Assembly (NCBI GenBank): GCA_950295325.1
Contig: OX485805.1
Location: forward strand, 57,498,758-57,562,757
From: Polytrichum commune
Lineage: Eukaryota > Streptophyta > Polytrichopsida > Polytrichales > Polytrichaceae
DNA length: 64,000 nt
Direction: 5' to 3'
Shown here piece after piece: positions 35,009-47,443 of this stretch; position 1 is the first letter of the stretch, and every line of letters starts with the position of its first letter. The notes beneath the pieces are model-generated. The model was not told the DNA's origin. It ran no database searches and saw nothing but the letters and a program-made list of their open reading frames with translations. Made by a program: the position numbers and the translations under genes.

Positions 35009-38000
35009 CTATGCCAGCTTGATTCTCTTTGATAACTCGGATGTGTTGTAATAAAAGTACTGAGGCTTCCTGCTTGTGCTTGCCTGCATATCTATGGGTT
35101 CAAAACCCAAAGACTGGCTGCATCCATGAGATGTTGCTGCTATGGACACGTCCAGCATTTTCTTCATCATCTTGCGCTCTTTCAGGTAGTCTTGGTTCTC
35201 GTACTCTGATAATGCCATCCACTGAAGGACATGCACAAGGAAGAACACTTGGTTGTCAGTTACTGTCTACACTGCCAGGTCTACATTAAACATTTAAGAG
35301 ACAGACATTGTGCAAAATGTTGTCATTTAGTTGCAAGAATTATGTTATTTAATAATAATAAAATTGAGTTATTGGGACCAGTGTTAACAAACTGGTATAA
35401 AGGTGAATACATGGGTATCAAACATCAAACAATGGTATCAAAGAACCTACCCATGGGTGTGAAAATTGTACTATCAGTCAAATATTGATATTTGGTGTGT
35501 ATGTTAAGGGGAGAGAATCTTTGTATTTCCGAATTGTTATTTGGGTCCATATTATTCTAAATCATATTGATGCTAGGTTTATTTTGCCCAGGTATGAAGG
35601 TTCTTACATGGTATATAAACCCGCGTGCATTGAAAACAAAAAACACCTGTCAAATACCCATACCCTACTGATGTCTAGAAAATGTGAAATCCTTGTTACA
35701 GATACCCGGATTGTATAAAAATAGGCCAATACCAGTCCGACACTGGTTGAGACTTCACCAACTGAGTATTAAAGCGGCCGTCTACATCAGCAGGAAAGTT
35801 TGAACCAGTGTTGGACTGGTATCATCTTCTTTTATACCATTCCAGTATCTATAATGAGGATTTCACATTTTTTGATAGCAGGAAACTATTGGTATTTGAG
35901 GAGATTTAGTTTTCAATACCATTCGTGTCTATATACTATGCAAGAGCCTTCATACAGAGGTAGATCACCCTAGTATCAATATGGTTTAGAACGGTACTGA
36001 CCCAAATATGATTCGGGTATACAAAGATTCTCTTACCGTAAGATACCTAACAAATATGAATATTTGACTGGTAGTACAATTTTGGTATGCACGGATACAT
36101 TCTTTAACACCTTAATGTTGATTATTTATACCATGCATTTACCTATATACCGGCCCAACATCAGTTTGAACAATCAGATGCTTCACAATTCTGGTTAAAA
36201 AGCAGCATTCTCTTATAACAACGTATACCTTGGCATCCAAGACCTCCGAGTCTTGCTTATTAATTGTGAATGTGCGAGGCCGAAGAACACACAAGAAGAA
36301 TAAGTCAGATTTGTCAAAGGCCGCTTTATGTGATTGCCTGTATCAACAAGAAGGATTGTCAATAGAAGGTGACCTAACAATGTCAATGTTCCAACAAGAT
36401 GAGGATAGCATCTTTGGGTCCTAAATGCTTGAGATGTTTCATATAACACAAGGGATGAAATCATAGTTCAGAATAGCAAGGTCATAGAGATGTGTATGAG
36501 GAAGGAAACATAGATTTTACCTGAATCCAATCACCTCAACGAACTCAGTTTCAATCTGCAATTCCCATACAATACCCTCTCTTAGCATCACGCTTTGAAG
36601 TGAGTGATTTCTTAAAAAATCATTTGCTGACCTCAATTTCTCAAGAGTTGGCTACATGGGATCTACAAACAAGCTTGAATTAACTTGTCTTGGTAATAGT
36701 CGGCACATGGTTCATACCCCTGTCTCTTCCTTCACCTCTCGAATTGCTCCAGCAAAGATATCCTCCCCCTGCATCATAGGAACACTCAAATGTAAGAATA
36801 GTCTCAGTCATGTTCCTTGCCATTGTGTGATGACAACTTGTAACAGAAAAATTGTAGCAGCTGGATAAATCAAGTGTCACAGTAATATTTGCAGAGAACT
36901 CATTCATCTTCAGAGTCACAAAAGAATCTGGACCCATCACAATGGCAAATTTCTGAGATTACCAACCTGCTTGATAGCTCCTGTTGGCATCTTCCAAATT
37001 CCAGATCCTTGAAAAGTCCCAGTCCTTTCTTGTACAGCAAGGATCTATGAGATTTGAGCACAGTTTAAGCCTTAAGGTATGCAGGTGTTGTTCAGTTACT
37101 TTCTTAATCAGACACCTATATTTGATTGGTGTGTGGTTCGATGAGGATCAAAGGACAAACAGCATAAAGAAACATTTCGAAAAGAGATTGGACTTTAAAT
37201 TTTATTAACTACTCCGCACTCACTAGTAAACACACTTGGGAGGACCTATTTATTGAGTTCAGGAATCAACAAACATGCACTTTTTGATATCCATAACTAA
37301 ATCAGGGGAGGTCCGTTTTTTTGCTGATCCTTCATTATAGATTCACTAACACAATACAAGTTTCATTGTGTAAATCTAATTGGTAGAAGTTAGAGAGCAT
37401 GAAAAACAAATCGATGCCCACATACCTTATGTGTTATTAGTATTAGAAATTAGAAATGACTTCACATCAAACTTAAGCATTACACATGGCACACAATCTG
37501 GTGTAAACCCTAAAACTGCATGATTCTTTATGTGCAACCAATGGACGCAAAACCCTAAACCTGCATGACTATCATTGTGCAACCAATTGACGCAGTGTTT
37601 TTTAGGTGACATATCAAGGCTCGATGTGAAAAAGTACGAAGATAGGTGATCACCTCTTCCTGCTCATTCAACACAAACGCCCCAACCCCAATCTGATGTG
37701 ATGCATTTGCAGGGAGAGTACATGGTCCTTCAGCAAGCCAGGAAACAAGCATCACATATTCACGCTCTGCATGATGGTACGTGAAACCTGCCTACAATGT
37801 ATCATATGACATGGTCAACAAGAAATTGCTTGAAGTAGTTGATCTGATAATAACCCTGGAGTACAGAAGGCAATCCTTCTGTAGGCAATCCTATCCTATC
37901 ATAGATTTAATTAAGGAACACCCTATGACAGTAGGGAAGCAGATCAAAAGAATTAAAGAATAACAAGCACTTCTTGGAGCTTGGTATAAGATATTTCAAT

Positions 38001-38377
38001 GTAACATCAAGACATCACATGAAAGATGTATAACATATACCTGAACTGCTGGATGCACAAGGTTGCTATTCTGAATTGGTAGTTTTAACCAGATCCCCTT
38101 CTTACCCTGCATTCGATAACAACCATAGAAGTCAGGACCCATTGAAGGAAACCATGATGATGAAGCTTAATAGAAGGTATTACTTTTATGTATGATGAGT
38201 TACCTCCATCCTCCATAGCTCGAGAGACATTCTCAAGGAGTCGATAAAAGTTTGATCATCACTTGGCAATCTGCTTTCATCGATAATTATCCCGCCATAT
38301 TTATCATTCTTTCCTGTCAAGGGACTTATCCGAGTACAACAGACGTCACCTGTTGCCTCTTGACCTCCACTGGCCAT
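35009..38377 (-). CDS. Nudix hydrolase, eight exons, 287 aa (plant NUDX / NUDT6-like)
   Basis: This enzyme hydrolyses nucleoside diphosphates linked to another group; plant relatives act on ADP-ribose or NADH, but substrate is not readable here. Exons on the minus strand: 38377-38204, 38106-38041, 37791-37654, 37044-36967, 36768-36718, 36555-36521, 36337-36229, 35221-35009. All have GT-AG borders and matching phases, and total 864 nt. Residues 1-125 are the pre-Nudix domain (KKGIWLKLP, FTYHHAEREYVMLVSWL). The Nudix fold begins IGVGAFVL. The Nudix box is complete across the exon 4/5 junction: G148, E154, R162-E163-V164, E166-E167, G169. HKAAFDKSDLFFLC follows. The start is the first ATG after an in-frame stop. 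No organelle transit peptide is evident, so a cytosolic protein is likely. Intron 3 holds a MITE and the last intron a large hairpin. Confidence 0.92.
35360..36170. mobile_element. Giant inverted repeat (about 810 bp) in the last Nudix intron
   Basis: The left arm (about 35360-35746) and right arm (about 35801-36170) are inverted copies over roughly 375 bp, with only about 55 bp between them. Paired blocks include 'ataccagtccgacactggtt' with 'aaccagtgttggactggtat', 'gaaatccttgttacagatac', 'tcaatat' near 'gatttagaa', and 'atatttgactg' with 'gtagtacaattttg'. It has no coding capacity. It lies wholly inside the intron between exons 7 and 8, so the pre-mRNA could fold into a very long hairpin. 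A one-arm relative occurs at 41770-41945. Confidence 0.75.
37075..37427 (+). mobile_element. TA-target MITE, copy C (353 bp), in Nudix intron 3
   Basis: It begins AGGTATGCAGGTGTTGTTCA and ends ...GCCCACATACCT, with TA at both flanks. Interior blocks match copy A in the same order. The insertion lies between exon 3 (ends 37654) and exon 4 (starts 37044) of the Nudix gene and leaves both splice sites intact. Confidence 0.75.
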
Positions 38378-38599
38378 TTCCGTTCCGGTTGTAGGTATTG
38401 ATGTTGTCTTTCAATTTCCAAGTTAAGGAGATGAGCTTTCTTTGATTCTCTTACGCTTACAGACTCTTTCAGAAAGGCAGTAACGATTTGTCTCGGGGCT
38501 CCTGCAACAGTAAATTACATACCGTTGAGAAATATTCATTTCGGAAACTGTCCATCGAAGCAACAAGTTTCGGAATTACAAGCACTTCGATCGACACTA

Positions 38600-38945
38600 G
38601 ATCTCAAATCAACCAGAATTTCTTTAAATATATTTTGAAACATCAGAATAAACGCCGATCCTTCGATCCAAAGTCTCTAAGAGTATAATTATTACGGTCT
38701 CAAAGGCGGTGGATGATTACAGATTCGTAGTCGAATCACTGAGCCTACACAGCGTACTTCTATTACTTCGAAATCATGCACCGCCGTGCATGGAAACCAG
38801 ATCTTGAATCAACCCACAATATAGCAAGAAAAACTATTGTAACATCAGAATGCCCACCGATTCTTCGATGCGAAGTCTGTAAAAGTGTAATTGCCTCCAA
38901 AGGCGATGGACAGTTGCAGACTTGTAGTTGAAACAGTGAGAGTGA
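38600..38945. repeat. Tandem duplication (period about 205 bp) in the Nudix leader
   Basis: 38600-38740 and 38808-38945 share 'atcaacc', 'aacatcagaat', 'cttcgatccaaagtct', 'aagagtataatt', 'aaaggcg' and 'cagtgag' in the same order. The unit lies between the TATA box and the coding start, in the presumed leader or first intron of the Nudix gene. Confidence 0.5.
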
Positions 38946-39029
38946 ATGTAGTAACAAACAACAAGAAAGGATGAAAGGGGAAGACTGTCTGCAAGAATGT
39001 AAGCTTCTCTTGTGGCACTAGACTTGTTA

Positions 39030-39037
39030 TATTTATA
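39030..39037 (-). promoter_or_regulatory. TATA box of the Nudix hydrolase gene
   Basis: On the minus strand this reads TATAAATA, the same core as at the pre-Nudix gene. It lies about 650 bp before the ATG. An acceptor (ctgttgcag) at about 38503 suggests that the leader is spliced. Confidence 0.45.
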
Positions 39038-39338
39038 AGCAAGGATCATTTCTTGGACTACAAGTTATTTTGGTGCCGACAAAGACCAATTGTTAGCAGG
39101 GCATACCTTCACAGATGATGCTTCCTTCACGAGTAAGATGAAGCTTTCGTGGTTGGTGATCAAGGGCGGCTGATGAGTCTGTCTGCAAGGATGCTGAGTC
39201 AGTTTTGAACAGACAAGTCACATTTAACGAACCGACCATCACAATCGTCCACCGACGCTGAGTCTGAAACGCCATGTCCAGCGTGGCTATTGCGAAATGG
39301 CCGAAATTTCTAGGGTTTGCTTAAGTAGGTGTCGGTAC

Positions 39339-39690
39339 GTTGGTAGATGGGTCTTAAATGGCTACTTCTTCCAACTAACCCACTTCTCTTAGGTTATGGA
39401 ACACACTATGAGTAGCAAATCCAAATCGAGGCCGTAGCCACATTTGTCATACTTTTTGGAGCTCATACGAATATCTTGTTCACCAAAAAGGTGAAGGTTC
39501 ATGTGTTCATTGAATGATCATATAGGTCCCACTCCAAAAAAATTATGTTCACTGCTGACCCTAGAATGGTAATCACATTTTGAGCATGCAATCTAATCTC
39601 ATCTAAGCACATGTTTTTTAACTATCCATTTTTGGAGCCACACCAATCCACGTACCATTCATATATAAAGGTTTTAATAACAAACCTTGT
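39339..39690 (-). mobile_element. TA-target MITE, copy E, reverse orientation
   Basis: It starts GGTAGATGGGTCTTAAATGG. It carries inverse matches to the family interior: 'gagtagcaaatccaaat' against 'atttgct' blocks, 'cataggtccca', 'gcaatctaatctcatctaag' and 'gagccacaccaatccacgta'. The right end is degraded ('aataacaaacctt'). It sits just upstream of the Nudix gene. Confidence 0.55.
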
Positions 39691-41040
39691 AGCCAAATAA
39701 GAGTTGTTTAGTACCTTTATCATTATACCCAATTTATGGCTACGAGCCTCACCAAGTCCTTAAATCTAATCTTAAGATAATGGAAACTTCAATATTGAGG
39801 GTTTGTATTATGTTTGGAGGATAAACTTAAAACATGTTCATAAGTGACATTGATGATCAAACTACAAAGTATGTATTTGTTCTCAAAAGGCATGCAAGTT
39901 GTGCATTTGAACCTAACCTAAATTATCTCCATCAATATTCAGGTATTCAACTGTTTCAAAAAATATACTTGAAAAATAAGTCACTTTTGGATAAGGTTGA
40001 TATGTGAAAATGATGAAAATCCCAAATTGTATAAGAAAGTTGTTGAAGTCATTAACGAGGACCCTTTTAGTTATTTTTTAATTTGTCGTTAATTTGTACC
40101 AATGTGATCCTTTATGGAGCCTCCCAACTTCTCTTTAGTTAATTGCCAACAACCCCTTGATACAAGCTACTAAATTATATATCATATTAACACAGCAAAG
40201 GAAATGTTTTACTTTTGCAAATTAAACAAGTGTCATGCAATGAATGTCATAAGCTAGGCTCCATTTTTGTTTATGCCTTGGCACCCCTCCAAAATGATGG
40301 AATTACTCCTTACCATGCATCATGGGCAACCATGATCATCTTAAGGATAACATGCTTATATTCACGCCGGTACGAGAACAATGACGTTCCTTTAAATTTT
40401 CTCTTCTTCTCTTCTTGTTTATGTCATGTGTTTGTGGACCCGGATTCATTGTTGTATATGTTAGCAATGCCATGCCACTAAGTGAAAGCATACATCTATA
40501 TTACTAATTACATGTTGTCACACGGATGATCACATTTTCATGATGACGATTTTTCATCCATCTTGCATGGTCACCTTCTCCTATTTTGCTTCACCAAAGC
40601 AAAACCTACAAGAAGTGCAACACGAACTTCAACCCCCTAGCACTTCCATAGAAGTTTGGAACATGCTCGACCATAAATATGATGAAACAAGAGATACTTT
40701 AACATTTATGATAAACAATCAGCTTAGTTGAATACAAAATTGGATGATTTTTGTTTTAAAATGTGCGACAGATAGATTGCTACATCCATTGGCCCATACC
40801 ATACCCTCTCTTGTCAGCAACTTGTGGTGAAATATTGCTATGGATGATTGTAATTTGGATGAAAAATCACTTGGTAAGTGACTGTAATTGCAACTGTTGA
40901 TATGAGTGTTAACATATAATGACGTCCTATTACATCTTTCATAAGATCTATCAAACTACTCTAGAATCATAACTTGATATTGTAGAAGGAATGTATTTTC
41001 TTTCTACATAAGTGTTGGGGATGTTGCTTTGAGTCTATAC
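39691..41040. other. Spacer, no feature seen
   Basis: AT-rich sequence. The open frame at 40215-40481 has no family motif or splice support. Confidence 0.4.
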
Positions 41041-41705
41041 ATTAATATGTGACTTGTCATTTATTATGTTATTAAAATTAATCAACACATCATTATGCAT
41101 TGAAGTTGGTCATCATCAATGCCAAATTCGCATGTTGTGCATCATTCCATGCAAATACTAATATGATGGGTTATGGATTCGATCATGGTCCATCCCAACT
41201 TCATTACGACAATGCACATCTCTCGAAGTCCTTGAATTTGGTGCCACCTCCTTCTCATGTAATCTAAAACAAACCAATATTTTTCAAATTCTTATCAAAA
41301 AATATTTTATGGGCTACAATCTTGATGAAAGTGAAGTTGGATAACAAAACTCACAACTTTCTATGATGACTCCCTCAACACTTAATTGGTTGCGAAGTGC
41401 ATTCACACTTTTATATAATACATGTCGTAGAATGAAGATTTATGGTTTTAATAAACATTGCATGCGTCTACAAAGTTGTTGGTGCTGTTGATTTAACTCA
41501 TTGAATATGTAATATGTTAGATATCAAAATTGGAACACTATACATTGATTAACATGTCATTATGCCAAAAAAATGCTCATCACCGATATCAAGTTGCATC
41601 ATAATGCAGCAATACTTCATATTCCAATATAATACACCACATTTTTCATGAGTCCCATTCCGACTTCATTAGTAATTTGCCTGTTCTTCGGATAGCACGA
41701 CCTGT
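41041..41705 (+). repeat. Degenerate direct repeat pair
   Basis: 41049-41235 and 41518-41700 share the order 'aacacatcattatgc', 'tcatcatcaatgcc', 'gcatcat', 'aatactaatat' and 'catcccaacttcatta', about 470 bp apart. Identity is low, so this is a tentative old duplication. Confidence 0.3.
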
Positions 41706-41769
41706 GTTACAATCCGTTGTCAACAGAATGTTAAGTTCGATGACTTTATGAAATTCATGTCAGAGAAGT

Positions 41770-41945
41770 GAACAGATTATGAGAATACAAGTGAATCCAA
41801 ATCATGAAGATACCAAATTCATATAGATCCAATCCAAATACCTGTACCCTAGTGGCATCGAAGAAGGTGAAATCCTCATGGTATTATAGATACCCAAATG
41901 GTATAAAGAAAAGACAAATGCCAGTCCAAAACTCGTACCCACCGA
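41770..41945. repeat. Solo arm of the 35360-36170 hairpin family
   Basis: It shares 'ggtgaaatcct', 'agatacccaaatggtataaa' and 'aatgccagtcc' with the arm around 35680-35740. It lies about 100 bp before the start of the DUF1308 gene. Confidence 0.45.
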
Positions 41946-42044
41946 CCCTAATGTATTGCTTCATGGGGAGTGTTGCTGTCTCCTATTCTCCGAAGCTCCG
42001 ATGCTGAAACGAAGAATTAGGATTTCGTCGCAGACGCAGAAGCT

Positions 42045-45000
42045 ATGGCGGAGGAGGAGGAGGAGAAGCAAGGGGCAGGAGTGGCGAGAGCACTGCAGGA
42101 GCTTCACGACAGAGGGCGAGCGTTGTGGACGCTAATTGTGAGGCTTCCGTCGCAGGTCATCACTCCCGATTGCCGTGCACGCCTGCTCAAGGCTGTGAAC
42201 GCGGAGCGCAAATTCGTGGACCGTCTTCTCTCAAGCCGCGACTTGAGTGCTGTTGCGGACGCGCATCTCAGCAGGTTCGGCTCAATGGAACACTCCTTTT
42301 TTGCTGCTCATGGATTTGTATTGTTACTCTAATTTCCTGGTTCTGAAGGCAATTGGAATGAGCTTCATGGTGTATAGATAGATGGTGCTAAAGCCGTCAC
42401 TTATAGGAATGCTGTATTTCAGAAGTTTGAACGATTCTCGTCAGCAATTGACAGGGGATTCCAAGGCACCACAGTGTGTCTTATTTGAGTTCCATATGCA
42501 AAAGTTATAAGGGTCCAAAGATGTACTGGTAGATGACCTAAAATTATCAACACTGCTCGATCCTGATGGTAAGGTGGTCTACATTCTTAGAATCGATATT
42601 GTGCAAGATTTTAGGGTGTTGGTTTTAGCATGCTCTACCTTAGGGATGAAATACTGAAGCTCCTACCGTCTTTAGCAGTATGAGGTATGTGGGTGTTGTT
42701 CGGTTGCTTTACTTAGTTGGACCCCTAAATTTTGGGTGTGTGCGCTTAAGTGAGGATGAAAGAACAAACACCATAAACCACGCGTTTAAATGGGATTGAA
42801 CTATGTCTTGAAATTTTATTAACTTTTTCAATAGTGAGCAAAATTGGGAGGACCTATGTATTCAGTTCAGAAATCAACTTCCACTAACCATTACTAAAAC
42901 AGGGGAGGTTCGAGTTTCAATCTGATTTTTGCTGATGCTTCATTGTACAATTGCTAATGCAACACAACTGTCGTTTCATTGTGTAAGTCTAATTGGTAGA
43001 AGTCGGAGAACTTGAAAAATGAACTGAATAAGATCCGCATAATTTATGGGGAAGTATGAACAAGTATGTAGCCTCCATTTCCAGGTCCGCTGCATGAGCT
43101 GGAGTTAGCAATTAGAACAAAGGTCCTCGTTGGGTTGAAATAAACTCGAAGCTTATGTCCGCTTGCTTTCTCACATCTATGCACCGAAGTTCCTCTGTCT
43201 CCATCGAGGGGAGTGCAAAAAAACACATGAAATATAAGTTATATCAGTAGAACTTCTGGAGGTTGTTACAGATTCAGGGCTGAAACTGTCATCTTGACAA
43301 TTGCCATGTAGGATTGTGATTGGACCCATTGGAGGGTGATGGTGACAGTCGATTTCAATTCTCCCATAAGGTTGAATGTTTTTTAGGCTTGTGGTTACTC
43401 ACAAAGACCAATTGTCTCAACAAAATACATGGATAATCTGTTCTGTTTTCAGGATAGGCTGTGTATGTCAATCACAGATGATCAACAGACATGATGCATC
43501 TAATTGAGTAGCAAACAAACAATCTTGTCAGGAAGCAGAGCAGTAGGATGTATGTCAGGCATTACAGAACTAGAACTGTCCATCAGCAGGGTTTATTTCT
43601 TCATCTCCATAGAATACCATGGCTATTGACCTTATTAAGCTGCTACCCTCCTAGTTACTTAATATCAATGCAGATTTCACCTTCTGCCATGGCCTTATGG
43701 TTCTGCCATCTATCTGAGCAGGATTTTTGAATGTGCAGCTCCAATTTTGGCCATTTGGAAGGTATTGCATTTGTACTTCAACAGCAGAGTTGGCGAGTTT
43801 CAGGAGCTAGTGCTTGCTTGAAAATCTTTCAGACATCTTTTTTGGACTCATTCCCCACAACCAGAAGTACAGATGAAGAGGAAGGGAAAGAATATTTGTC
43901 ACCTCTTTGCACATACAACAATAGGAGGGAAGCTGATGGTGCTGTGTGTGGAGGAGCACATGTTGACCTCATGTGCACCCTTTTTGGTGAAGCTGTCTGG
44001 GTTGTGGTTGTAAATAGCAGTGTACACGGTAGATTATGGTTAGATAGGGGGAGAAGGAAGGGTCTTCAGACTCGCATTCGCACATTGTTGCATGCGGCAT
44101 CCCTCGCCAAAGTTGCACAACCTTCAGCATTAGTGCTGGTGGTGCGTGATGGTCTGGACAGAAGTATGGAGCAACAAGTAAAAGATGAGTTTAGTGCAGC
44201 TTTGGTTTCCAGGGATGGCTCAATATCACAACTTGAAGATCATCTATCCCCCAACACACCTTGGAATTTTCAGGAGGTTGAAGATGGGGATTGGGTCAAC
44301 ATTGATGTCTCAAGCAATCTGAAGCAATGGACAAGTTACTGGATTCGAATGACATGTCTTGGACAAACGTCTACACTCCCGCATAGTAGTAGTCACAACT
44401 CTACATGGGACTTAGCATCAAAACATGTTCTAGCAGTAAATAGTCATCAAGAAGTTGCAGATGAGGGAACAAGTGGGTCTGTTGAACTCACTTCAAACAT
44501 CTTTGTACATTCTTTTTGGTCTTCTCTTAAGTTACTTCAAGGTAGATACGAAGCTTACGAGGAACTCCAACGACAGGGACGGATTGTGAATCTGGATACA
44601 ACAGTGCTTGTGGCCCTTGTTTCTGAACTCACAAATGGTGGGGCCGAGCAGCTAGCACAAATGTCGTCAGATGAGATGGAGAGACGATTTCCAAAGATGG
44701 CGAAATTTGTGTATGAGCAGGTGGGTTCTACTTGCAAATCATCACTTTTTGCAACCTTGCAAAGGTGCTTTTTCAGTATCTATCAGTGTTTGATCATGGA
44801 AAAGACCTGATTTGTCGTAGTGGCTTTGGCAGGCACTGGTGGAGCTCGATGAACCTCTTTTACCACAACTTGAGACGTTGTTAGTTGACAAGGTTCCGGT
44901 CGTCTGTGAGTATGTGTATGATGAGTTCACCTCTATCTACTTAACAAATGTAGGACCTCGTGAGAAGCAGCGGGCACAAGAATTGTTGGGTCACTTGAAG

Positions 45001-45327
45001 TATGTTCTCTTTGTCACAACATCCGCATGGTTTGTAGGGTACATGTCTTACTGACCCTTATCCTGATCATTGTCACTTCTTGCTTGATATTCACTGGGCT
45101 ATTTTTTGCACAATTGCAGGGTGGTGCCTAACATAGCATCTGTGCGAGTGACAGCACTTCCTGAGACTGGAAAAATAAAGTCCAGGCACAAGCTTGTGTT
45201 TGGCAGCGGTGATTTCCTGCACGCACCCACAGTGACGGCCAATATGGCATTCGTCCGGGCTGTACAGCAACAAGGAATGGCGTTAGCCATCTTCCAGCAC
45301 CAACCATGCGCCCTTACTGGTGATTAG
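42045..45327 (+). CDS. DUF1308 / UPF0415 (C7orf25-like) protein, four exons, 528 aa
   Basis: This is a conserved eukaryotic protein of unsettled function. Exons are 42045-42274, 43739-44720, 44833-44999 and 45120-45327. All introns are GT-AG, phases match, and the joined frame is 1587 nt without a stop. Exon 1 encodes an acidic N-terminus (EEEEEKQ) and a helical region. The first junction creates HLSSSNFGHLEGI, the N-terminal signature shared with animal C7orf25. About residues 365-378 read LDTTVLVALVSELTNGG, and exon 4 carries LVFGSGDFLHAPTVTANMAFVRA, the conserved C-terminal core of DUF1308. Length is near that of plant homologues and longer than the roughly 420-aa human protein. The spaced acidic residues (LDTT, VSEL, GSGD) recall PIN-like nuclease folds, which is inference only. 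Intron 1 (1.46 kb) contains a MITE. Confidence 0.92.
42683..43044 (+). mobile_element. TA-target MITE, copy D, in DUF1308 intron 1
   Basis: It begins AGGTATGTGGGTGTTGTTCG, and the interior matches copies A-C ('gatgaaagaacaaacaccat', 'ttgggaggacctatgtattc', 'aatctaattggtagaag'-type block). The right end is mutated ('gatccgcataatttatggg'). It lies 408 bp after exon 1 and does not touch a splice site. Confidence 0.7.
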
Positions 45328-46028
45328 GGGACAACTTAGCAATGTATAACACTCAGAGCTTCTCCTACAGTCTCAGTAAGGAACACCGGGCCAGTTCTCA
45401 ATCCATCAGGAGCATAGAGGGCCAAGAGAGAACACCTATGCGGCCCCTGGATCGCTCCATTTGTGGTGTATGACAAATCGATAAACCTCTCCCTATCAAG
45501 AGCCTCCAGAGACTGTCCTCGAGGCCATGTTACCTGAACAGCTTTGGTGCAGATGCAAAACCATGGTGTAAATAGAATCTGTTGGCTGTAGCAACAATCT
45601 GTGCTACCAACAGCTTCCATACCGGGTTTTTAGGGTTTAGGGTTGGTCCATCTTCCAGGTTTGCAAGCTCACCCCTCCCTTGCTCTTGGTGACTGGCCCA
45701 ATGGACCAGGAGCAGAGGTTGTAGGAAATGCCCTTACATCTTTTGCAAGTTGGGATTGCCATGTATTCTAGCATTTCTCTGGATGTATAAAAAGCTCAGG
45801 GTATATATGTACTGTATGAACATTCAATCAGACAGAATTTGGAAACATTGTCTTGGTTGGCCTCAAAGAGTACCAGTTCATCAGCTTCTAGTACAGCCAG
45901 CATATGGAGGGTTTGTGAGCCCAAAATTACACGAATTATAAAGTGGTCAAAATTTTCTATGATGTAGCAGGTTTCATTCATTTTAGAAAGCAAATCTAGA
46001 GGTGTCGCACATTGATTACCGTTTGACG
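45328..46028. other. 3' flank of the DUF1308 gene
   Basis: No gene is supported. A short telomere-like 'tttagggtttagggtt' occurs at about 45628. The minus-strand frame at 45336-45620 has no recognisable motif. Confidence 0.4.
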
Positions 46029-46085
46029 TGTCTCTCTCTCTCTCTCTATCTTACACACACACACACACCATACACACACACAAAC
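46029..46085. repeat. Compound TC / CA microsatellite
   Basis: About nine TC units are followed after a short break by two runs of AC/CA units. Confidence 0.85.
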
Positions 46086-46744
46086 ATATTATAAATGTTA
46101 AATGCAAGTTTTTGCAAGTCAAATGTGAGAAACTGTCTAAAATGCATACGAATAATGATTGCACCTTGACTTTAAGAGCCAAAATCCAATATGTAGATTC
46201 ACTTATGTCGATAAAATAAGCCAATGATGAATCTATGAATTGGAGGTGATTTCTAGAAGATTCCTAAAAAATGACCTTCAAGCAACTCTGAACATGACCT
46301 TGACTAGTTTCTAAAATATTGTACTACATTGCTTTGTCTAAATAGTGTGGGCCGTACTGATTCCTAATTACCCACACTACTTTTTATTATTATAATTTGA
46401 AGTGGTGCATTGTAAATTCCAGTGTGAAAAGTTAATGTGGGTTTAAATGTTTGCATATTTGGATGGCAATTCAAGGCAAGGCAAGTACCATAAAAATAAT
46501 ATGGGCCACACTAAATTCCAACGCAGACAAGTAGATAAAACAATTCCACCAAGTAGACAAAAAAGTATAGTTTTGGAATATTTGTATTTTCAAATAAGTG
46601 TTTTACAAGCCAAATAACGGGGAGAACTGACAAATAGGATTTGGGCAAACCAACCCATACACTCATTCCTTGTTGAATGCCTTAACCCTTCCCTCCAAGG
46701 AACCAGTGTACAGGTTGTTTTGCCCTAGCCCAACAAATAGTTAC
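46086..46744. other. Spacer, no feature seen
   Basis: AT-rich sequence with scattered 'ccacact' motifs and no supported gene. Confidence 0.4.
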
Positions 46745-46935
46745 AAATGAACCGGTTGAGTTTGAGAAATAATTGGTTCAAATTCAAGACTTCACAAAAA
46801 TTATTGGCCGATACAGAGATATTTGAAGAATATTCCTCAATTTAATCAAGAAAAACTGAAAGATGTCAACATGCAATGGTTTATATTGCAAACAATAGGT
46901 TCTCAACCAATTATGCCCAAAAATCTCCTTGGACA
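46745..46935 (+). repeat. Dispersed 'ACCGGTT' repeat, copy d
   Basis: It carries 'aaccggttgagtttgagaaa', 'ttcaagact', 'gaatattcctcaattta', 'aagaaaaactgaaagatg' and 'caaaaatctcc', matching copies c and e in order. Confidence 0.5.
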
Positions 46936-47443
46936 TTGTTACAAACGTTCTACAAAAATGTTTTTAAAAATGCTGTGAAAGTATTCCACAAGTATTCTTG
47001 TTATTAGAACACTTATCCACATGTACATTGATTTTTTTATTAATGCTATAAATTTCATTCTCACTTAACCAAATAAATAGTTAAGAATGAGAGCTTCTAA
47101 ATTATAACAAAGGTTGAATTCTGTGGAGAGGATATGCTCCAGAGTCCATGCCGAAATATTGTTGTTGTTATGCATTAACTGCACCGTTAGTGACAATTCT
47201 TGTGGTGCCTGTAGCGCAAGTATTTTTGCCGACCGCCAAGATGGAAGAAATGGGGTAGTTGCCCTGGCTCTTGAGCTTGGCAGGGTCAACTATCCTGAAG
47301 TGATCTCATGCCTGGGGGCAACAACGATATTCGTGTCCATGTCGTATACCTGTTGAACATAATTCCATTCCTAGGCAATTCACTTTCCTTGAACGACCCC
47401 TGCGAATGTGCCCAAGGTGGCAACTCAAACAAATAATTACAGG
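46936..47443. other. Spacer, no feature seen
   Basis: No coding or repeat signal was recognised; the frame at 47114-47356 has no motif. Confidence 0.4.

Noticed and set aside
39093-39275. Minus-strand frame as a first coding exon (transit peptide) of the Nudix gene
   Set aside because: The TATA box at 39030-39037 lies downstream of it, and splicing its donor to the acceptor at about 38503 enters a different frame from the Nudix start, which has an in-frame stop upstream.
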